DNA from: Hexactinellida sp. DTS-2022
Taxonomy: Eukaryota; Porifera; Hexactinellida
Assembly: GCA_028753945.1 (NCBI GenBank)
Contig: JAPNXP010000016.1
Coordinates: 1,426,001-1,490,000, forward strand
Direction: 5' to 3'
DNA: 64,000 nucleotides
Part shown: positions 22,472 through 34,082 of the stretch, piece by piece
Numbering within the stretch: position 1 is the first letter of the stretch
Layout of the letters: every line of letters begins with the position of its first letter
Made by a program: the position numbers and the translations under genes
The notes under the pieces: model-generated
Seen by the model: only the letters and a program-made list of their open reading frames with translations
Databases searched by the model: none
Told to the model about the DNA's origin: nothing

Positions 22472-23035
22472 CTATTTAGAAGACTGTTTTTCTTTATCTT
22501 CACGCTTCTTGTGTTTATGTTTACGTTTGTGTTTTTGTGATTCTATAGCCTTTGCCTTCTTTCCCCTGGGAGCCGCTATCCACTCGTCTGAGTCGTAGCA
22601 GCTCCCAGGGCCGGGACTCCCGTCCGACTGTGGCGTTCTAGGCGCGCAGTCTATCTCGCCTATTTCAATCCCTTTGCTGTCCTTTGACTGTTTGTAATCC
22701 TTCACGTGATCCACTCGTATCACCCTACTCGACAGTTTTATGCCATTCAGATTGTCCACCGCTAGGATTGTGCTACGCTGGTCCTCGTAGCACAGGAAGC
22801 AGTAGCCCTTAGGTTTTCCAGTTTTATTATCCTTGACTAGATTTATACTCACAATCTCGCCGTACTGCGAGAACACAGATAGCAGGTCCCCCTCCGTTAG
22901 CTCGTAGCTCAGACCGCCTATATAGACGTAAGCGCTGTCTCTGTAGTCGTCGTGCCAAGAACCTTTCTTGCCGATTCGCGTTAGCTCTATCTCACTCAGA
23001 CGTTTGATATTACGCACATTCGTTAGGGGATTCAT
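22472..23035 (-). CDS. RBMX2: RNA-binding motif protein RBMX2 (yeast Ist3/Snu17 orthologue)
   Basis: A complete intronless frame of 187 residues. The conserved N-terminal lead-in (MNPLTNVRNIKRLSEIEL, SWHDDYRDSAY) precedes an RRM at about residues 35-112 with RNP2 (VYIGGL) and RNP1 (KGYCFLCY), then the linker RVDHVKDYKQ that docks partner proteins in the RES complex. The tail is basic (Lys/His-rich, KHKRKHKHKKREDK). RBMX2 joins BUD13 and SNIP1 in the retention-and-splicing complex on activated spliceosomes. It is shorter than the vertebrate protein, which has a longer RS/Lys-rich tail. It is transcribed towards POLR2E. Confidence 0.94.
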   Translation of the reverse strand: MNPLTNVRNIKRLSEIELTRIGKKGSWHDDYRDSAYVYIGGLSYELTEGDLLSVFSQYGEIVSINLVKDNKTGKPKGYCFLCYEDQRSTILAVDNLNGIKLSSRVIRVDHVKDYKQSKDSKGIEIGEIDCAPRTPQSDGSPGPGSCYDSDEWIAAPRGKKAKAIESQKHKRKHKHKKREDKEKQSSK

Positions 23036-23152
23036 GACAATAATGTGTTTCTGAAAGCTAAGTTGTATAAGACGCGTATTACAAATTTGAAAAAATAGAT
23101 AGTGAAACTAAGAAATTTATTGTGACACCTAATCCTACATATAGATTGTTAG

Positions 23153-23330
23153 TACGGTCGAAATCGGTTTTTTTTGCCTTATCGGGTTATTTTGCCTCCT
23201 TGCTTCTCCTTGTTTCTTCATAACCTCATAGAACTGTATATTGTTAATTTCGGGGTTTTTTACGTATCGGGTTTTTTTGCCTCTTTCCATGCATTTAGGG
23301 GGGCAAAAAAACCCAGTTTCGACTGTAATG
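23153..23330. mobile_element. MITE with CGGTCGAAATCGG-like termini
   Basis: The left end CGGTCGAAATCGGTTTTTTT and right end AAAAAACCCAGTTTCGACTG are inverted repeats with TA outside. A related end, CAGTTGAAACCGGTTTTTTC, starts at about 23379. It lies just upstream of RBMX2. Confidence 0.5.
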
Positions 23331-23547
23331 TAATTCCCTGCCATCCAGTTAATTCATGAAGTCTTTCAGAATTTAACCACAGTTGAAACCGGTTTTTTCT
23401 AACCAATCCGTCTTAAGTCCCTTACTTACTCTTTCTAATACGTATATACATTTGATTTGCCAACACACTCCAATATCACTCCTAGCTCCCCTTCAAATTA
23501 CGTTTCTGTCACATTTGCTGATGATACGAAATTGCATTGTCAGCAAG

Positions 23548-23915
23548 GTTGAAACCGCTCGAACCGAATATCAGTATTCATGAATAGTTGCCCTACCGAA
23601 TACTGATACTGATATTCGGTTGCTTCAACCGAATACTGATAATGATAATATTTGGTTACGTGACTACGTCAACCAAATACGAATACTGATGATATACGTT
23701 GGTAGAACGAATACGAATACACGTAATTATAATATTCGGATGGAAAAACTAATATGAATACTGATCATATTCGCTCGGGAGACCGAATACCGAATAATGA
23801 TATTCGGTCGGGCAACCGAATAGCGAATAATGATATCAGGTTGGCAACCGAATATCAACTATTCGCGAATAATATTCGGTTCAACCAAATATATCAGTAT
23901 TCGGTTGCAACCTTG
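23548..23915. mobile_element. MITE with internal 'gaatactgata' tandem words
   Basis: Ends AGCAAGGTTGAAACCG and CGGTTGCAACCTTG are inverted. The interior is a degenerate array of CGAATACTGATA and TATTCGGTT words in both orientations. Confidence 0.5.
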
Positions 23916-24951
23916 AATTTTATTATTTTTTCAGTCAAAAGATGGAAACAACTGTGCAAATCCGCTTAATAGAGCCACCGGTTAATAGATTTCTCTGCTT
24001 AATGAGGTCAAAATTTCACAGCAATTATAGGACGGAATTACAGTTTGACTCAATATATTTTCGGTTATTAGGTTTCTCTGCTTAATTGGGTCAAACTACC
24101 GTGGAACAAAACTGACCCTATTAAGTGGAGTCAACTGTATTTGGTACTGTGTACCTCTGAATAACAGACACATTGGGAACAGGACTTGGCCGTTGTAGAG
24201 AGATGTCCGCTTTCTCAGAGGTTGTTCATTTAATAAATACTAATAATACTAGAAATTATTACCCAATATATGTACATCATTCTGAATACGTATACGTCGT
24301 ATAGCTTTAAATGTAATAATTAAGGTTGAATAATGTCTGGGAATCTGACAAGTATCATTATCAACATTCATCCAAGCATGCTTGGATGAAATGCTTGCAA
24401 GCATACTAACCTAATTAGTAAGTACATATGTATTGTTGTTGCATAACTATATACATAGGCCCCGAAAGGGGGGGGGGGGTCAGGGAGGGTGTCATCCCCC
24501 CTGGCCGAGGAGCAGTCAGGGAAGAAAAATGGAAAATAATGCTTCCATAGTGAGTTTGTATAAATATCAGTGGATGATGTATATATCTATAAAATTAAAC
24601 CCGTCCAACATTGATTCTATTCCCCATAGGTGTAGTTTTTTGAACTTATAGATTTGAATATTACGTCACACCCCCCCTAGCGTTGGAGAGTTTCGCGCCC
24701 ATGACTATATATCATCATGCTAAAATTAGTGAATTTCTAAAATAATTTATTGGGTGTAGACTAGTTTCGGTTCTCGGTTCTTTGGAGGTAATTTTAAATT
24801 AAGACACACCATTTGGGACCAGGTCAGTGTCACTTTTTCGGAATTCTGAGATGTCCGTTTTGCCGAGTTGCTTATATATTACATACATAGTAGATACAAC
24901 CCATTCCATGGTGTTTGTCCGTTGTACTACAGAGGTTCCACTGTACATATA
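23916..24951. other. Repeat-rich gene-free spacer
   Basis: Includes a perfect 20-bp palindrome CATCCAAGCATGCTTGGATG at 24369-24388, a G14 run at about 24467-24480 and C-rich stretches. No exon is supported. Confidence 0.4.
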
Positions 24952-25470
24952 TCTATATATATATATAAAGTAGTAGGTTTGTGTGTGTGTATGTCTGTCC
25001 TCACATCTCCTCCGAGAGTTCACAACAGATCTGAACCAAATTTTGTATGCCATCTAGGAGTTACCACCACCCTGAATAAGGAGTTTTTAAGAGATATTTA
25101 CATTCCTCGCGAAGTTAACTCAAAATAAGTGATTTTTTGGCACCTTCCCGTACATTTCAATGGGAATTATCAAAAGTTTACAGTGCTGCTAGAAAAACAT
25201 TTCAAATGTGCAATCTAGGTTTTAGTGTATGAGGAATCCAAATATGATATTTTAAAGTCAATAGAATGCATAATTTGCAATTTACCACATGCGTATTTTT
25301 CACACTTTGCGAGGGTACCGACCTTGACCTATCAGATTGCAGAGTTTTCACATTATTCTGACTCGAGTTTTATTGGTCTATAATTCAATGGGTCAATTGT
25401 GTATGAAAGAAAACAACAATTGAATCCCGTGAATTTGAATACCGCGGCGAAGTGCGGGTACCCGGCTAGT
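24952..25470 (+). mobile_element. Helitron-like non-autonomous element
   Basis: Starts TCTATATATATATA and ends with a GC hairpin (CCGCGGCGAAGTGCGGG) followed by CCGGCTAGT. The 5' TC and 3' hairpin plus CTAGT match the Helitron consensus (CTRRT). The base after the end is A rather than the usual T, which lowers confidence. No Rep/helicase is encoded. Confidence 0.5.
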
Positions 25471-25767
25471 ACTATATAAAAATGCTATTTTCATTATTCC
25501 AGGAACCAGACTTTACCTGTTTACCCGGTTTATCTTATTTACCCTTTTTGTTGTAATTTTGAAAGTTATTGCAAAAAACCTCACAGACGGGATGGGAGAG
25601 TGCTTCATATGATTGTACAGGCCGCACCCAATGTTTGATTTAATTAAATATGGTATAATTTCAATTTTCAAATTAGATTTCATCTTTTAATCATTAGTAT
25701 AGTGTATGCCCTGTTTGCGAGAGTAAATTGTCTAAGGAACACAAAAAATTAATCGATGATGCCTAAT

Positions 25768-25905
25768 TTAATTAATATTATATAATTATCAATATAAATA
25801 ATTAATGGTACATACAAAGCGCCCCACAATCTGGCAGCCCCGGGGCAGGGGTGGAATTAGGCTGGGTATGTTTTGCTTTACTTTCAATCCAGAAATGGAA
25901 TTCTA
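25768..25905. repeat. Inverted-repeat partner, right
   Basis: Reverse complement of 20871-21000, so a ~4.8-kb segment with POLR2E and RBMX2 is bracketed by inverted copies. Confidence 0.65.
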
Positions 25906-26408
25906 CACTACAAACTTCAATTGGATGGAAAAAAATTATACTAATAATCTATTTATGATAGATTCAAAGAAATAGCATATATTTTGAGTCTCCCGCTTTT
26001 TCATTTTCGACCTCCCGATTTTTTGGTAAAACTCCCGCCAAAATGGCAAAAACCTCCCGCTTTTTGGTTTCCAGAGGTGGCAACCCTGCTCATACTGCTT
26101 ACAAATCCACCGTCAAAATTGATTTCTAATAATATTCGCTCGAGTGATTGAGTATAGTTCCATATTACGTAACATTAAATTCCTATACCTGACTGAAAAT
26201 ATATGAGGCCCTCTCACAAAGTAACCACAGTAGTTCAAGCAAGATCATACTTTATTTATTGAATACATATCCTAGTGTAATAATATCACGTCAATAGTTA
26301 GGCAATTTCATGCTTACCAGAAAATTTGTAGTCAGATATTGAAACTAAGACAATAATTCATGATTATTTTGCATTTTTAGTGTGCTTCTAGTAAAAAACG
26401 TTATAGTA

Positions 26409-27600
26409 TAGGGTCCTGTCACGAAAAAATTGGTCCGGGCCAAAACTGGTCCGGTCGGACCAATTTTGGCCTGCCATAAATGGTCCTAGCTTGCTAAAAT
26501 AGGTCTGGCGTAAACTTTTTGTTAGATCGCATTGTTAGATCGCACTAAAGTTGCTATAACAGTCATTAACAGACCTCCCACTAGTGCGAAATTGTATATG
26601 ACAATCAATTATTAAATTGAAAATGTATCTTTTTAAAATTGTCTACTATGGTTCAGGGGAAAAAGGAGTCCCTTATAAGTATGAAGGCATGAATAATAGT
26701 GAAAAGAATTGGTTTTGTAATTGTGATATATGGAGTTACGGTGTGAAGAATCAACTTTGTAAGGAAAATTTTTTACACGGGTTGCAGTTTCTGATTTTCC
26801 ATAGTAAATCGCCGACATTTCTGGAGCTAACTTTCTCAAATCAGCTCCAATCAACTTATTATCACCACATTGGTACTCTGCGTTAAATTTCCAGCAATTT
26901 GATATATCACATGTCCATATTTGGAAGAATTTTTCCATAGCAACGCTGGAATATCTTAGGAATGTGTAAAAAAATATTCGAGATTTACGAAAATCTCGAA
27001 TAATTTTGTAAAATCACGTTTTAGAGTGTTGGTATGTGTATAATTTTACTCAGGTAGCTGAATGGAGTCGAATGAGGGGTCACTTGATTATGTGGGAACA
27101 CAATTTGATAATGGAATTTTTGATTGGAGCTGATTTGAGAAAGTTAGCTCCAGAAATGTCGGCGATTTACTATGGAAAATCAGAAACTGCAACCCGTGTA
27201 AAAAATTTTCCTCACGGGTTTGGGCTTGCAACTTTTTTTCTATGTTTATTTGGGTCCAGAAGAAGACTCTAGTGTAGAAATTGTTTGGTAACAATTTTTT
27301 TCAAGGTTGACCTATAATTTGAGGTAAATCCCTAACTAGTATTCTTGTGTTGATGAATGATAAAAAGCTCTATGATTATTGTCTTGGAATGGCTGCCAAA
27401 ACTGGTCCGGCGGGGACCACCTTTGGTCAATGGGGACCAATTTTGGCGACCAAAACTAGTCCGACCGGACCATTTATGGCCAGCCAAAATTGGTCCCGGG
27501 CCATTTTTGGCAGTCAAAAGTGGTCCGGGACCAATTTTGGCCGGCCATAAATGGTCCGGTCGGACTAGTTTTGGTCGCCAAAAATGGTCCGGTCGGACCC
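26409..27600. mobile_element. Foldback element with 'aattggtccgg' word arrays
   Basis: Both ends carry arrays of words such as AAATTGGTCCGG and GGTCCGGTCGGACC (26430-26520 and 27395-27600). The interior holds a second inverted repeat of about 105 bp (26756-26860 versus 27113-27215; for example CCGACATTTCTGGAGCTAAC). No transposase is present, so it would be non-autonomous. It shares its design, though not its words, with the two foldback MULEs. Confidence 0.5.
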
Positions 27601-28900
27601 TCTCTGCGGGATTTATATAATTATTAATGAATAAATAAATGCGGGACCAGCAACCCGCAACCCACAACCCGCGGGTTCATGCGGGACAAAGGATCTGAAT
27701 ATTTTGCGGTGCGGGGGCGGCAGGGTTATCATTAATAAAAACGTATGTAAGTCCCTAAAGACTAAGTATGTATAAGTGACACGTGTCGGACGTGTAGACT
27801 GTAGACAAGATGGTGTAGAGCACTCCGTCACCAAATGTTCTCACGCACGTACACATTACATACTGATGAAACCTGAGTTCATTACCAAATTGAAAGTCCA
27901 ACTAATACAGCTCCTGTAATTTATTTATAGTTAGGGTTCCGGTATTTAAATGTTAATTTAGGTACATGAGCTGGGATAGATCAACTAAAGATTGATTAGA
28001 CTTATAACAATATACTCAATCTATGCAAAACTCGGGGTTCCTAAATCGCTAGCGATTAGGGCCCCACAATAACACAATAGGTTAGCTATTTCGGCCCCTG
28101 TGTCCCTAAACGCCCTTACACCGGTTTGTTTCAGTTTATCTTGATGATTTAGCACATTTAATACAAAATAGTATATCAGAATGTAAGATCAAATGGTGTT
28201 AAAAGTCTATAATAACCAATACCTTGGGGGTCTATCCCGTTCCGTAATTTAGGTACTTAAATTTCCCGGAATGGTACCGTTCCGTAATTTAAGTACTTTG
28301 ATTTTCCGGAATGGTACCGTTCCGTTCCGGAAATTAGGTATGTCCATTAATTAGTTACATCGTTAGTTCTACTCTGTTATAGATGCATTCATTGCCGAAA
28401 TAATTGATATAACTTCTGATTTAGCAAATAATTGATTTCATTTGCCAGGATAAATTAATTTTAAGGTATATTTCTGTATATTTGCCAAAATATGTGATGA
28501 GATACCAGAATAGTTGAATTATTTATTTAGTTGCCAAAATAATTGAATTGTGTTGGCAAGATAATATTACATTGATAAAGGTAGGGGCGTAGACTCGTTT
28601 TGGAGATTGTTAGGGCCCTTATAGGCTGGATGTTAGGATTAGTAGGACCATTTTGGCATATTTGTGCTAATTAGCTTCTATGGAGAAAAGACTATTATTG
28701 GTAGGGCCATGTCCCTACCAGCCCTACCGGAGCCTACGCCTATGAAATTTTAAGGTACAAACATATTTATTATTTACCCTTAGGCTGGACTTGATGCATA
28801 ATAATAATACATAATTAACTGAATCAACACAAAGTAATAATTAACAACATAAACAGTTTACTCTAAAGTTCAGAAAAAAGCAATATATACAACATAAATG
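27601..28900. other. Gene-free spacer with short GC-rich repeats
   Basis: Contains repeated CCGTTCCGTAATTTAGGTAC and CCGGAATGGTACCGTTCCG words (28230-28340) and a ~165-bp MITE-like segment with GGGGCGTAGACTC and GGAGCCTACGCCTA ends (about 28578-28744). No exon is supported. Confidence 0.4.
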
Positions 28901-28907
28901 CCGTCTA

Positions 28908-30086
28908 TTATGTGAAAACTCTAGTTACAAGGGTTTTAACACGAAATTTCCTGCGACAGATGATAGTAAACAACAAAGCAGTAATTAAGACAAAGGTTAG
29001 AACAGACAAAAATCTTGAATATGAATAACTAGGTAGGGGAAATTTAAAGTAATCATGACTCATTCCATTTACTCCCATAGTAAGATAATTGTCGGTTTCT
29101 GTTTCTGATGTGTTATCATTAGCACCAAGAGACTTAGCTCTCTGTTTCGTATGATCCCATTCCAATCCTCTCTGCAGTGTATCCACATAATAGCACATGT
29201 GACAGAATACAGATTCACTCCATAGTACCTTATTGTTTCTAACGTATTCTGGGTCTAATGGCTTATTCTTCCATTCAAAGTAGCTGTTGTACAGAGTTTC
29301 ATTCTCCAGTACTAGCTGTAGATAACTAGCCACATCGTCTGGAGTTTTGAATTCAGCCACATCAATATAAGAGCCTTTTGGAACAGTTTCTGCTACGTCA
29401 CGCGTTCCCATCCACACTGGTAATACTCCAGCCTCGAATGCATGGTATATTTTGTCTGTTACAAATCCAGGAGAATCTCCATTCTCAAACGCGAGATGGA
29501 TTTTGTACGGTCGTATAGCTTCCACTTTAGAGCAGAGTCTTCCATTACAATCTGGCCATTCTGCATTATTCAGACAACTGCCAAGAGCCACCACACCGAT
29601 TTTAGAATCAATTGCTTTTACATAATCATTCCTATTATTCATTGGATTGCAATTACGAGCCACGAAAGTTGATTTTGGTTGTGCATCTTTTGAAATATTC
29701 ACTTCCACCATTTTGTCCATATCTCTCATCAACACCCAAGGGATGGTTGACCTTCTGTTCAACAGAGATGAGCCCTGAAAATGTTGCTGGAGATATTCCA
29801 GTTTCAATAAGTGATAATAATGCTGAGGTTCGTTCGAACCTAAGATACGTATTGGTACTTTGGAATTCCTGTCCACAGCTGATAGGACATTACCATCATG
29901 CATAGCGATATACAGTTCTGCATCTGGATTTTCATGCTTTTCAAAATACTCACATGGAATTTCACATTGTTCAACGTGAGCGAAATGATTATCATTAAGG
30001 TACTCCGGGAAAACATTGAAGTTAACGGCAATGACCGTACAAATGATTGCCAATACTAGTATATATTTGATCTGTTTACGAGACAT
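28908..30086 (-). CDS. GT10 alpha-1,3-fucosyltransferase, intronless
   Basis: 392 residues. An N-terminal signal-anchor (residues ~8-24, ILVLAIICTVIAV) indicates a type II Golgi protein. The GT10 donor-binding motif is clear at residues 199-226 (AFENGDSPGFVTDKIYHAFE, then AGVLPVWMG), and upstream FVARNC and VVALGSC correspond to the usual FVSNC and VD.YG.C blocks. GT10 enzymes move fucose from GDP-fucose to N-glycan core or terminal GlcNAc. Unusually, a second hydrophobic segment sits at the C-terminus (about 358-378, FLSVLTFVLITALLFTIICR) followed by a basic tail. Acceptor specificity cannot be read from sequence. Base composition is AT-rich like the surroundings, unlike the genes at 12-17 kb. 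Confidence 0.9.
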   Translation of the reverse strand: MSRKQIKYILVLAIICTVIAVNFNVFPEYLNDNHFAHVEQCEIPCEYFEKHENPDAELYIAMHDGNVLSAVDRNSKVPIRILGSNEPQHYYHLLKLEYLQQHFQGSSLLNRRSTIPWVLMRDMDKMVEVNISKDAQPKSTFVARNCNPMNNRNDYVKAIDSKIGVVALGSCLNNAEWPDCNGRLCSKVEAIRPYKIHLAFENGDSPGFVTDKIYHAFEAGVLPVWMGTRDVAETVPKGSYIDVAEFKTPDDVASYLQLVLENETLYNSYFEWKNKPLDPEYVRNNKVLWSESVFCHMCYYVDTLQRGLEWDHTKQRAKSLGANDNTSETETDNYLTMGVNGMSHDYFKFPLPSYSYSRFLSVLTFVLITALLFTIICRRKFRVKTLVTRVFT

Positions 30087-30099
30087 TCTATTAGAAAAT

Positions 30100-31100
30100 A
30101 GAAAGAATTGTATATCTTAGTTGACTCCACTTAACTGAAGATAATTAATTAATCTATTAATTAAAGAATACATACATTTTTAACAATCTAGTTTTTAGAC
30201 TTTACCTAGTACGTACATTGTTTAATGGTTTAATGACGAGTTAAACTTTGAACCATTTATGTTTGCAGAACCTAAATACAGGGTTAGTAAATTACTTATA
30301 ATTATACCTTCTGAACTGAAATAAATATAGTGTTATAAGTTATGACGATTTAGATTGCCAGATCATGATAGCTATCCTTTTTTGACGATCGGAGTGGGAC
30401 GATGATCTTATTTCTACAAGATATCGAATGTACGATCGCAGTCGTTTTTAGTAAAAATGTGATCTAATATTTGCGATCCTTTCACACCACTTCAAATCAT
30501 GCCTGTAGCCAGAAAGTGATAGTGGGTGGGGCTAAGAGAATGGAGGGGGGGACTGAATCTCATAAATCATTAAAACCTAGGCATTTTCAACGGAGTTTAA
30601 TTAATGTAACATTAAGAATTATCAAGGGGGGGGGGGCTTAGCCCCCTAGCCCCCCTGCTACGGGACTGCTTAAAATTATTAAGCCTCATTATGTTCTCAA
30701 TGCTAGTTTACTTCATATTTAATATACAATATATTCCTTTTCAATACTAAACGAATCTGTAGATTTTTCAGAATGCGAATTAAAATACTTGTACAGTATG
30801 ACTCGGACTATTTCTTAGCTATAATATAAATTTATCGTATTATTGAATTCTATTACACGTATTAATAACTTGCATGTAAAAGAGCCCCAAAAACATCTAG
30901 ATTGGATCAGAGATTCTTTCGATATTAAGGATCGAGATCGGCGTTCTTTTTAAAGAAAGATCTGGATCGTGATTTTTGGTGATCGACTAAAGCTCTAAGT
31001 AAATATACGTATAATTTCAAGCTGCGTTGTGAAATAGTGTGGTGGTAAGAAATTGAGAATCAGAAAATTAAGCAATTAATGACATCCTGTAAAATCTCAT
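30100..31100. other. Gene-free spacer
   Basis: AT-rich; contains a possible short MITE around 30500-30665 with a G10 run and GCTTAGCCCCCTAGCCCCC. Nothing else is supported. Confidence 0.4.
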
Positions 31101-31104
31101 TAAT

Positions 31105-31340
31105 GATGTTATAAGAAGTACGAGGCACTCCTGACATGATCGGAGGCTTCAAGCCTGGTAGTACGGCTGGTAACACATGGTCAGTACGGGACCTCGGAGA
31201 GGCACAGCCCGGTAGTACACATGGTGGTCGAGGGGTAATTACCCTCCCGATGAGACCCTGCAATGGGACGAACGCACTCACATAATATTCCTTAGGGATC
31301 CGATGGGGTCAGCATAGCACCTAGTCCTCATACTAGAATT
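31105..31340 (+). repeat. Relic of the hammerhead-ribozyme element
   Basis: Shares extended similarity with the element at 50-51 kb. At 31224-31277 it has GTGGTC, then GAGGGGTAATTACCCTC (stem I with a better stem than the other copy), CCGATGAG instead of CTGATGAG, a CCC/GGG stem II and CGAACGCAC instead of CGAAACCAC. Core substitutions predict that it is catalytically dead. Confidence 0.65.
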
Positions 31341-31997
31341 TCCGAGTAATATGTAACTATTTCAATACAAATAACATCGATTAGGAATAATTTCGATGAG
31401 TACACATTTAGACTATTAGTCCTTGGTGTAAGTATTTACCAGGTTCTACAATACTTAGAATACGGAATGGAACCCTATAGAAAGAAACATTTAAATCCAG
31501 CCCCATGTTATGGGTAATATTTCGGCCTTGTAATTCTTAGATCGCTAGAGTTTGGGCCTCACTAAGTACCTATGATTTTCACATTTTAAACTCCATAAAA
31601 TATATTGACTCGAGTATTCACAATAGTATTTAAAACAACTATGTATTAAAAATTGATTTATATAGTAGCAGCTATTGAATCAAATTGAATTATTCATATA
31701 AATAGAATACTTTATTGTAACTATGATATCAGAAATTGATTTGTATAGTAATAGCTATTGAACATAAATTAATTATTCATATATACTAGAATTCTTTATT
31801 GTAATTGATATCAGCAATAAACTTGAAGAGTAATAACATTGAATATAATTGAATTATTCATAACAGATTGACCCCCCCCCCCCCCTGACGGGTAGAGTGT
31901 CTTTGCCAGGAATTTCAGATATGATTTCTGAACTTGAACTACATGTAATATTGTTGATATCTTCTTCAACATCTGCATTTTCACTCATTCTTGATAA

Positions 31998-32422
31998 TAA
32001 ATCATAACAAAATTTGTGAACCACTCCTTCTTTTCTAGTTTTGCTGTAGGGTTGTGTAAATATGCGATTATGATTGAAGCATCAGCATAACGTTGCTGAA
32101 TAATCCGTTCTTCAATCGCTTCAATAATTTTAGTCTTGTAAACTGAAGGAGAATAATTTTTTATTTTCTCTAATAGAAATTTGATAGTAGTTTCAGCAGT
32201 AATAAAATTCGCATCCCTTCTACATAAGGATTTACTGCTAGTTTTATTGGGTCCAATGCTTTGACAATATTTGAAATGTGTGAAAACTCGTCATCATTTA
32301 TGTTAATCCCTACATCAAGGTCAAGTTGTGCCTTTTGGACATGTTTATTTATTTTAACGATCCTCTCAAGCATGCTTAGAAGTGAGCTCCAACGCGTTTA
32401 CAATCGAGAATGAGATTCAAGC
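31998..32422 (-). pseudogene. hAT transposase, C-terminal half, broken
   Basis: Continues the transposase after the MULE insertion. It includes ILDCK and, one frame away, TRWSSLLSMLERI (a hAT block usually read DCKTRWNSLL), then NDDEFSHISNIVKALDPIKLAV, and a further segment at about 31998-32160. A one-base shift lies inside the DCK/TRW block near 32393, and further shifts follow. Confidence 0.75.
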
Positions 32423-32672
32423 CGTTTGGATGATTTCTAGTCAAAACGGCCACAAACTAAAACGGCCACAACCAAAACGGCCACAACCAAAACGGCCACA
32501 AACCAAAACGGCCACAGTCTCAATACCTATTAATAACTAGTAATTTCATTACTGTGCCATTATACTAAAGTATAGTCGGCACAGTGAAACAAACAATGTA
32601 AGAAAATGTAATTATTATTAATAAGGAAATAACAAAATGAGACTTTAAATATTGATAGTGAATATAAATATT

Positions 32673-34082
32673 TTAGATAGATAAATAAAATGACCTAAAG
32701 TATGATTTGTTATAATTGAGGTCCATTAAGCCTAGAGCAAGCGCGTAACATTTGACTAGCTGATACTGTCCCTTGAGAATATTTTCCCATAGAGTGAATA
32801 TTGCAGCCTGCATTTTCCTGTAAGTTAACCTTTGATATCTTTTCAATTTATTTTGAGAAACTAGATGTAGTTGTAGTGTGATTATTTGAGACTCTTTATA
32901 TAAAAGCTCTATCAGAACATAAAACTGTAATTGACCTCTTCGAGCTCTACTATTAATTCTTAAATGCCATCCTTCGACGTCGTTATTGGTACGTACAGTT
33001 TGATTGAATACACACCAATCTTTCGGTTGCCACTGTCCAGCGATCCATGTACTATCTATATAAGTTGTCAGTTGATGTTCAATATCACTACTGGCGCGCT
33101 CTTCTAGATTTCTGAAGGCAGGTTCTATGTGCTCGCATGGAAGAAATGGTAGAGCCATTAATCTTCGACAAAAGTCATGGGTTGAATTGTTATTCATGTA
33201 TTGTGACTGCAAACCCAAGATTTGAATCTTTCTCCATACTGCCTGTGTCCAATGGAAGGAACAACCTTGAAGTACCACTCCTGGGTATACTTTTGGAAAA
33301 GCTTTCCATAAAGCCAATTCAAAATCCATCACTGCACTTCTAACAGCTGGTGCACCGGGAAGAGATTCTAATACCTTAGTTAATACTTTTCTGTAATCCC
33401 TTTTGCGTTTTCCCGACATTAGAACAAACACTAATGGTAGCTGCTTAATTGAGCTTTCAGATTTCACGAAAGCATGAATAGAAAATAGTTGGGTAAATGG
33501 TTCCTTAACGATTTTAAATGTCCCGTCCAAATACCACTTTTTAGCCCTGCATAAAATATTTAGCATTTGGTCTGTAGCAAATATGAGATGTCTTCGTTCA
33601 TCAACCTTGATGTCTCCACGTAAAAATTTTCCAGGAATATAGTCCATATTTACTTCGAAGTCTAAATCAACAGGATCTTGAGGTCGAATAGTCTGTCTGG
33701 CGCGGTTTGCAGCTCGTGCTAGATTAGTTAGACTTGGAAGCCCTGGTTGTAAATTATTTGTATAAGGTATGAGTGCATTTTCGACTATCTCAGCAGCAGG
33801 AACAAATATTTCACGTTTGGCTCTATTTATTACGAATACCTTTAGCTCTGGCTTAAAGTTTACTTCTGGATTTGCTAAATGGTTGTGGGCATTGATCCCA
33901 CGAGTAAACAAATTACCGCGTTGAATAATCGTTGCTGGACAAATCAAAGACTTATTACGTACGCTACAACGCCAATAGTTTACCATGTTCCTTCGAATTT
34001 TTATTATGTAGGAATACCCAACCTTCTCTATCAACAGATCTTTTCCCTTCTGTGAGGAGTTTGTAATAACACGGAATGTCAT
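32673..34082 (-). CDS. MULE transposase with FLYWCH finger
   Basis: A 469-residue open frame. The FLYWCH-like finger is at about residues 13-68 (KGKDLLIEKVGYSYI, YWRCSVRN, CPATI, then HNH). The MULE catalytic region follows: WYLDGTFKIVKEPF, VLMSGKR, AVMDFELALWKAFP, and CSFHWTQAVWRKI; the acidic residues of DGTF and MDFE are in the expected places, and the later RTNNDVEGWH matches the conserved NN.E.WH block. The frame overlaps the end of the PHD-bearing frame (33964-34590) in a different phase, so a single-base shift or a small intron would join them. The catalytic part looks intact. Confidence 0.82.
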   Translation of the reverse strand: MTFRVITNSSQKGKDLLIEKVGYSYIIKIRRNMVNYWRCSVRNKSLICPATIIQRGNLFTRGINAHNHLANPEVNFKPELKVFVINRAKREIFVPAAEIVENALIPYTNNLQPGLPSLTNLARAANRARQTIRPQDPVDLDFEVNMDYIPGKFLRGDIKVDERRHLIFATDQMLNILCRAKKWYLDGTFKIVKEPFTQLFSIHAFVKSESSIKQLPLVFVLMSGKRKRDYRKVLTKVLESLPGAPAVRSAVMDFELALWKAFPKVYPGVVLQGCSFHWTQAVWRKIQILGLQSQYMNNNSTHDFCRRLMALPFLPCEHIEPAFRNLEERASSDIEHQLTTYIDSTWIAGQWQPKDWCVFNQTVRTNNDVEGWHLRINSRARRGQLQFYVLIELLYKESQIITLQLHLVSQNKLKRYQRLTYRKMQAAIFTLWENILKGQYQLVKCYALALGLMDLNYNKSYFRSFYLSI

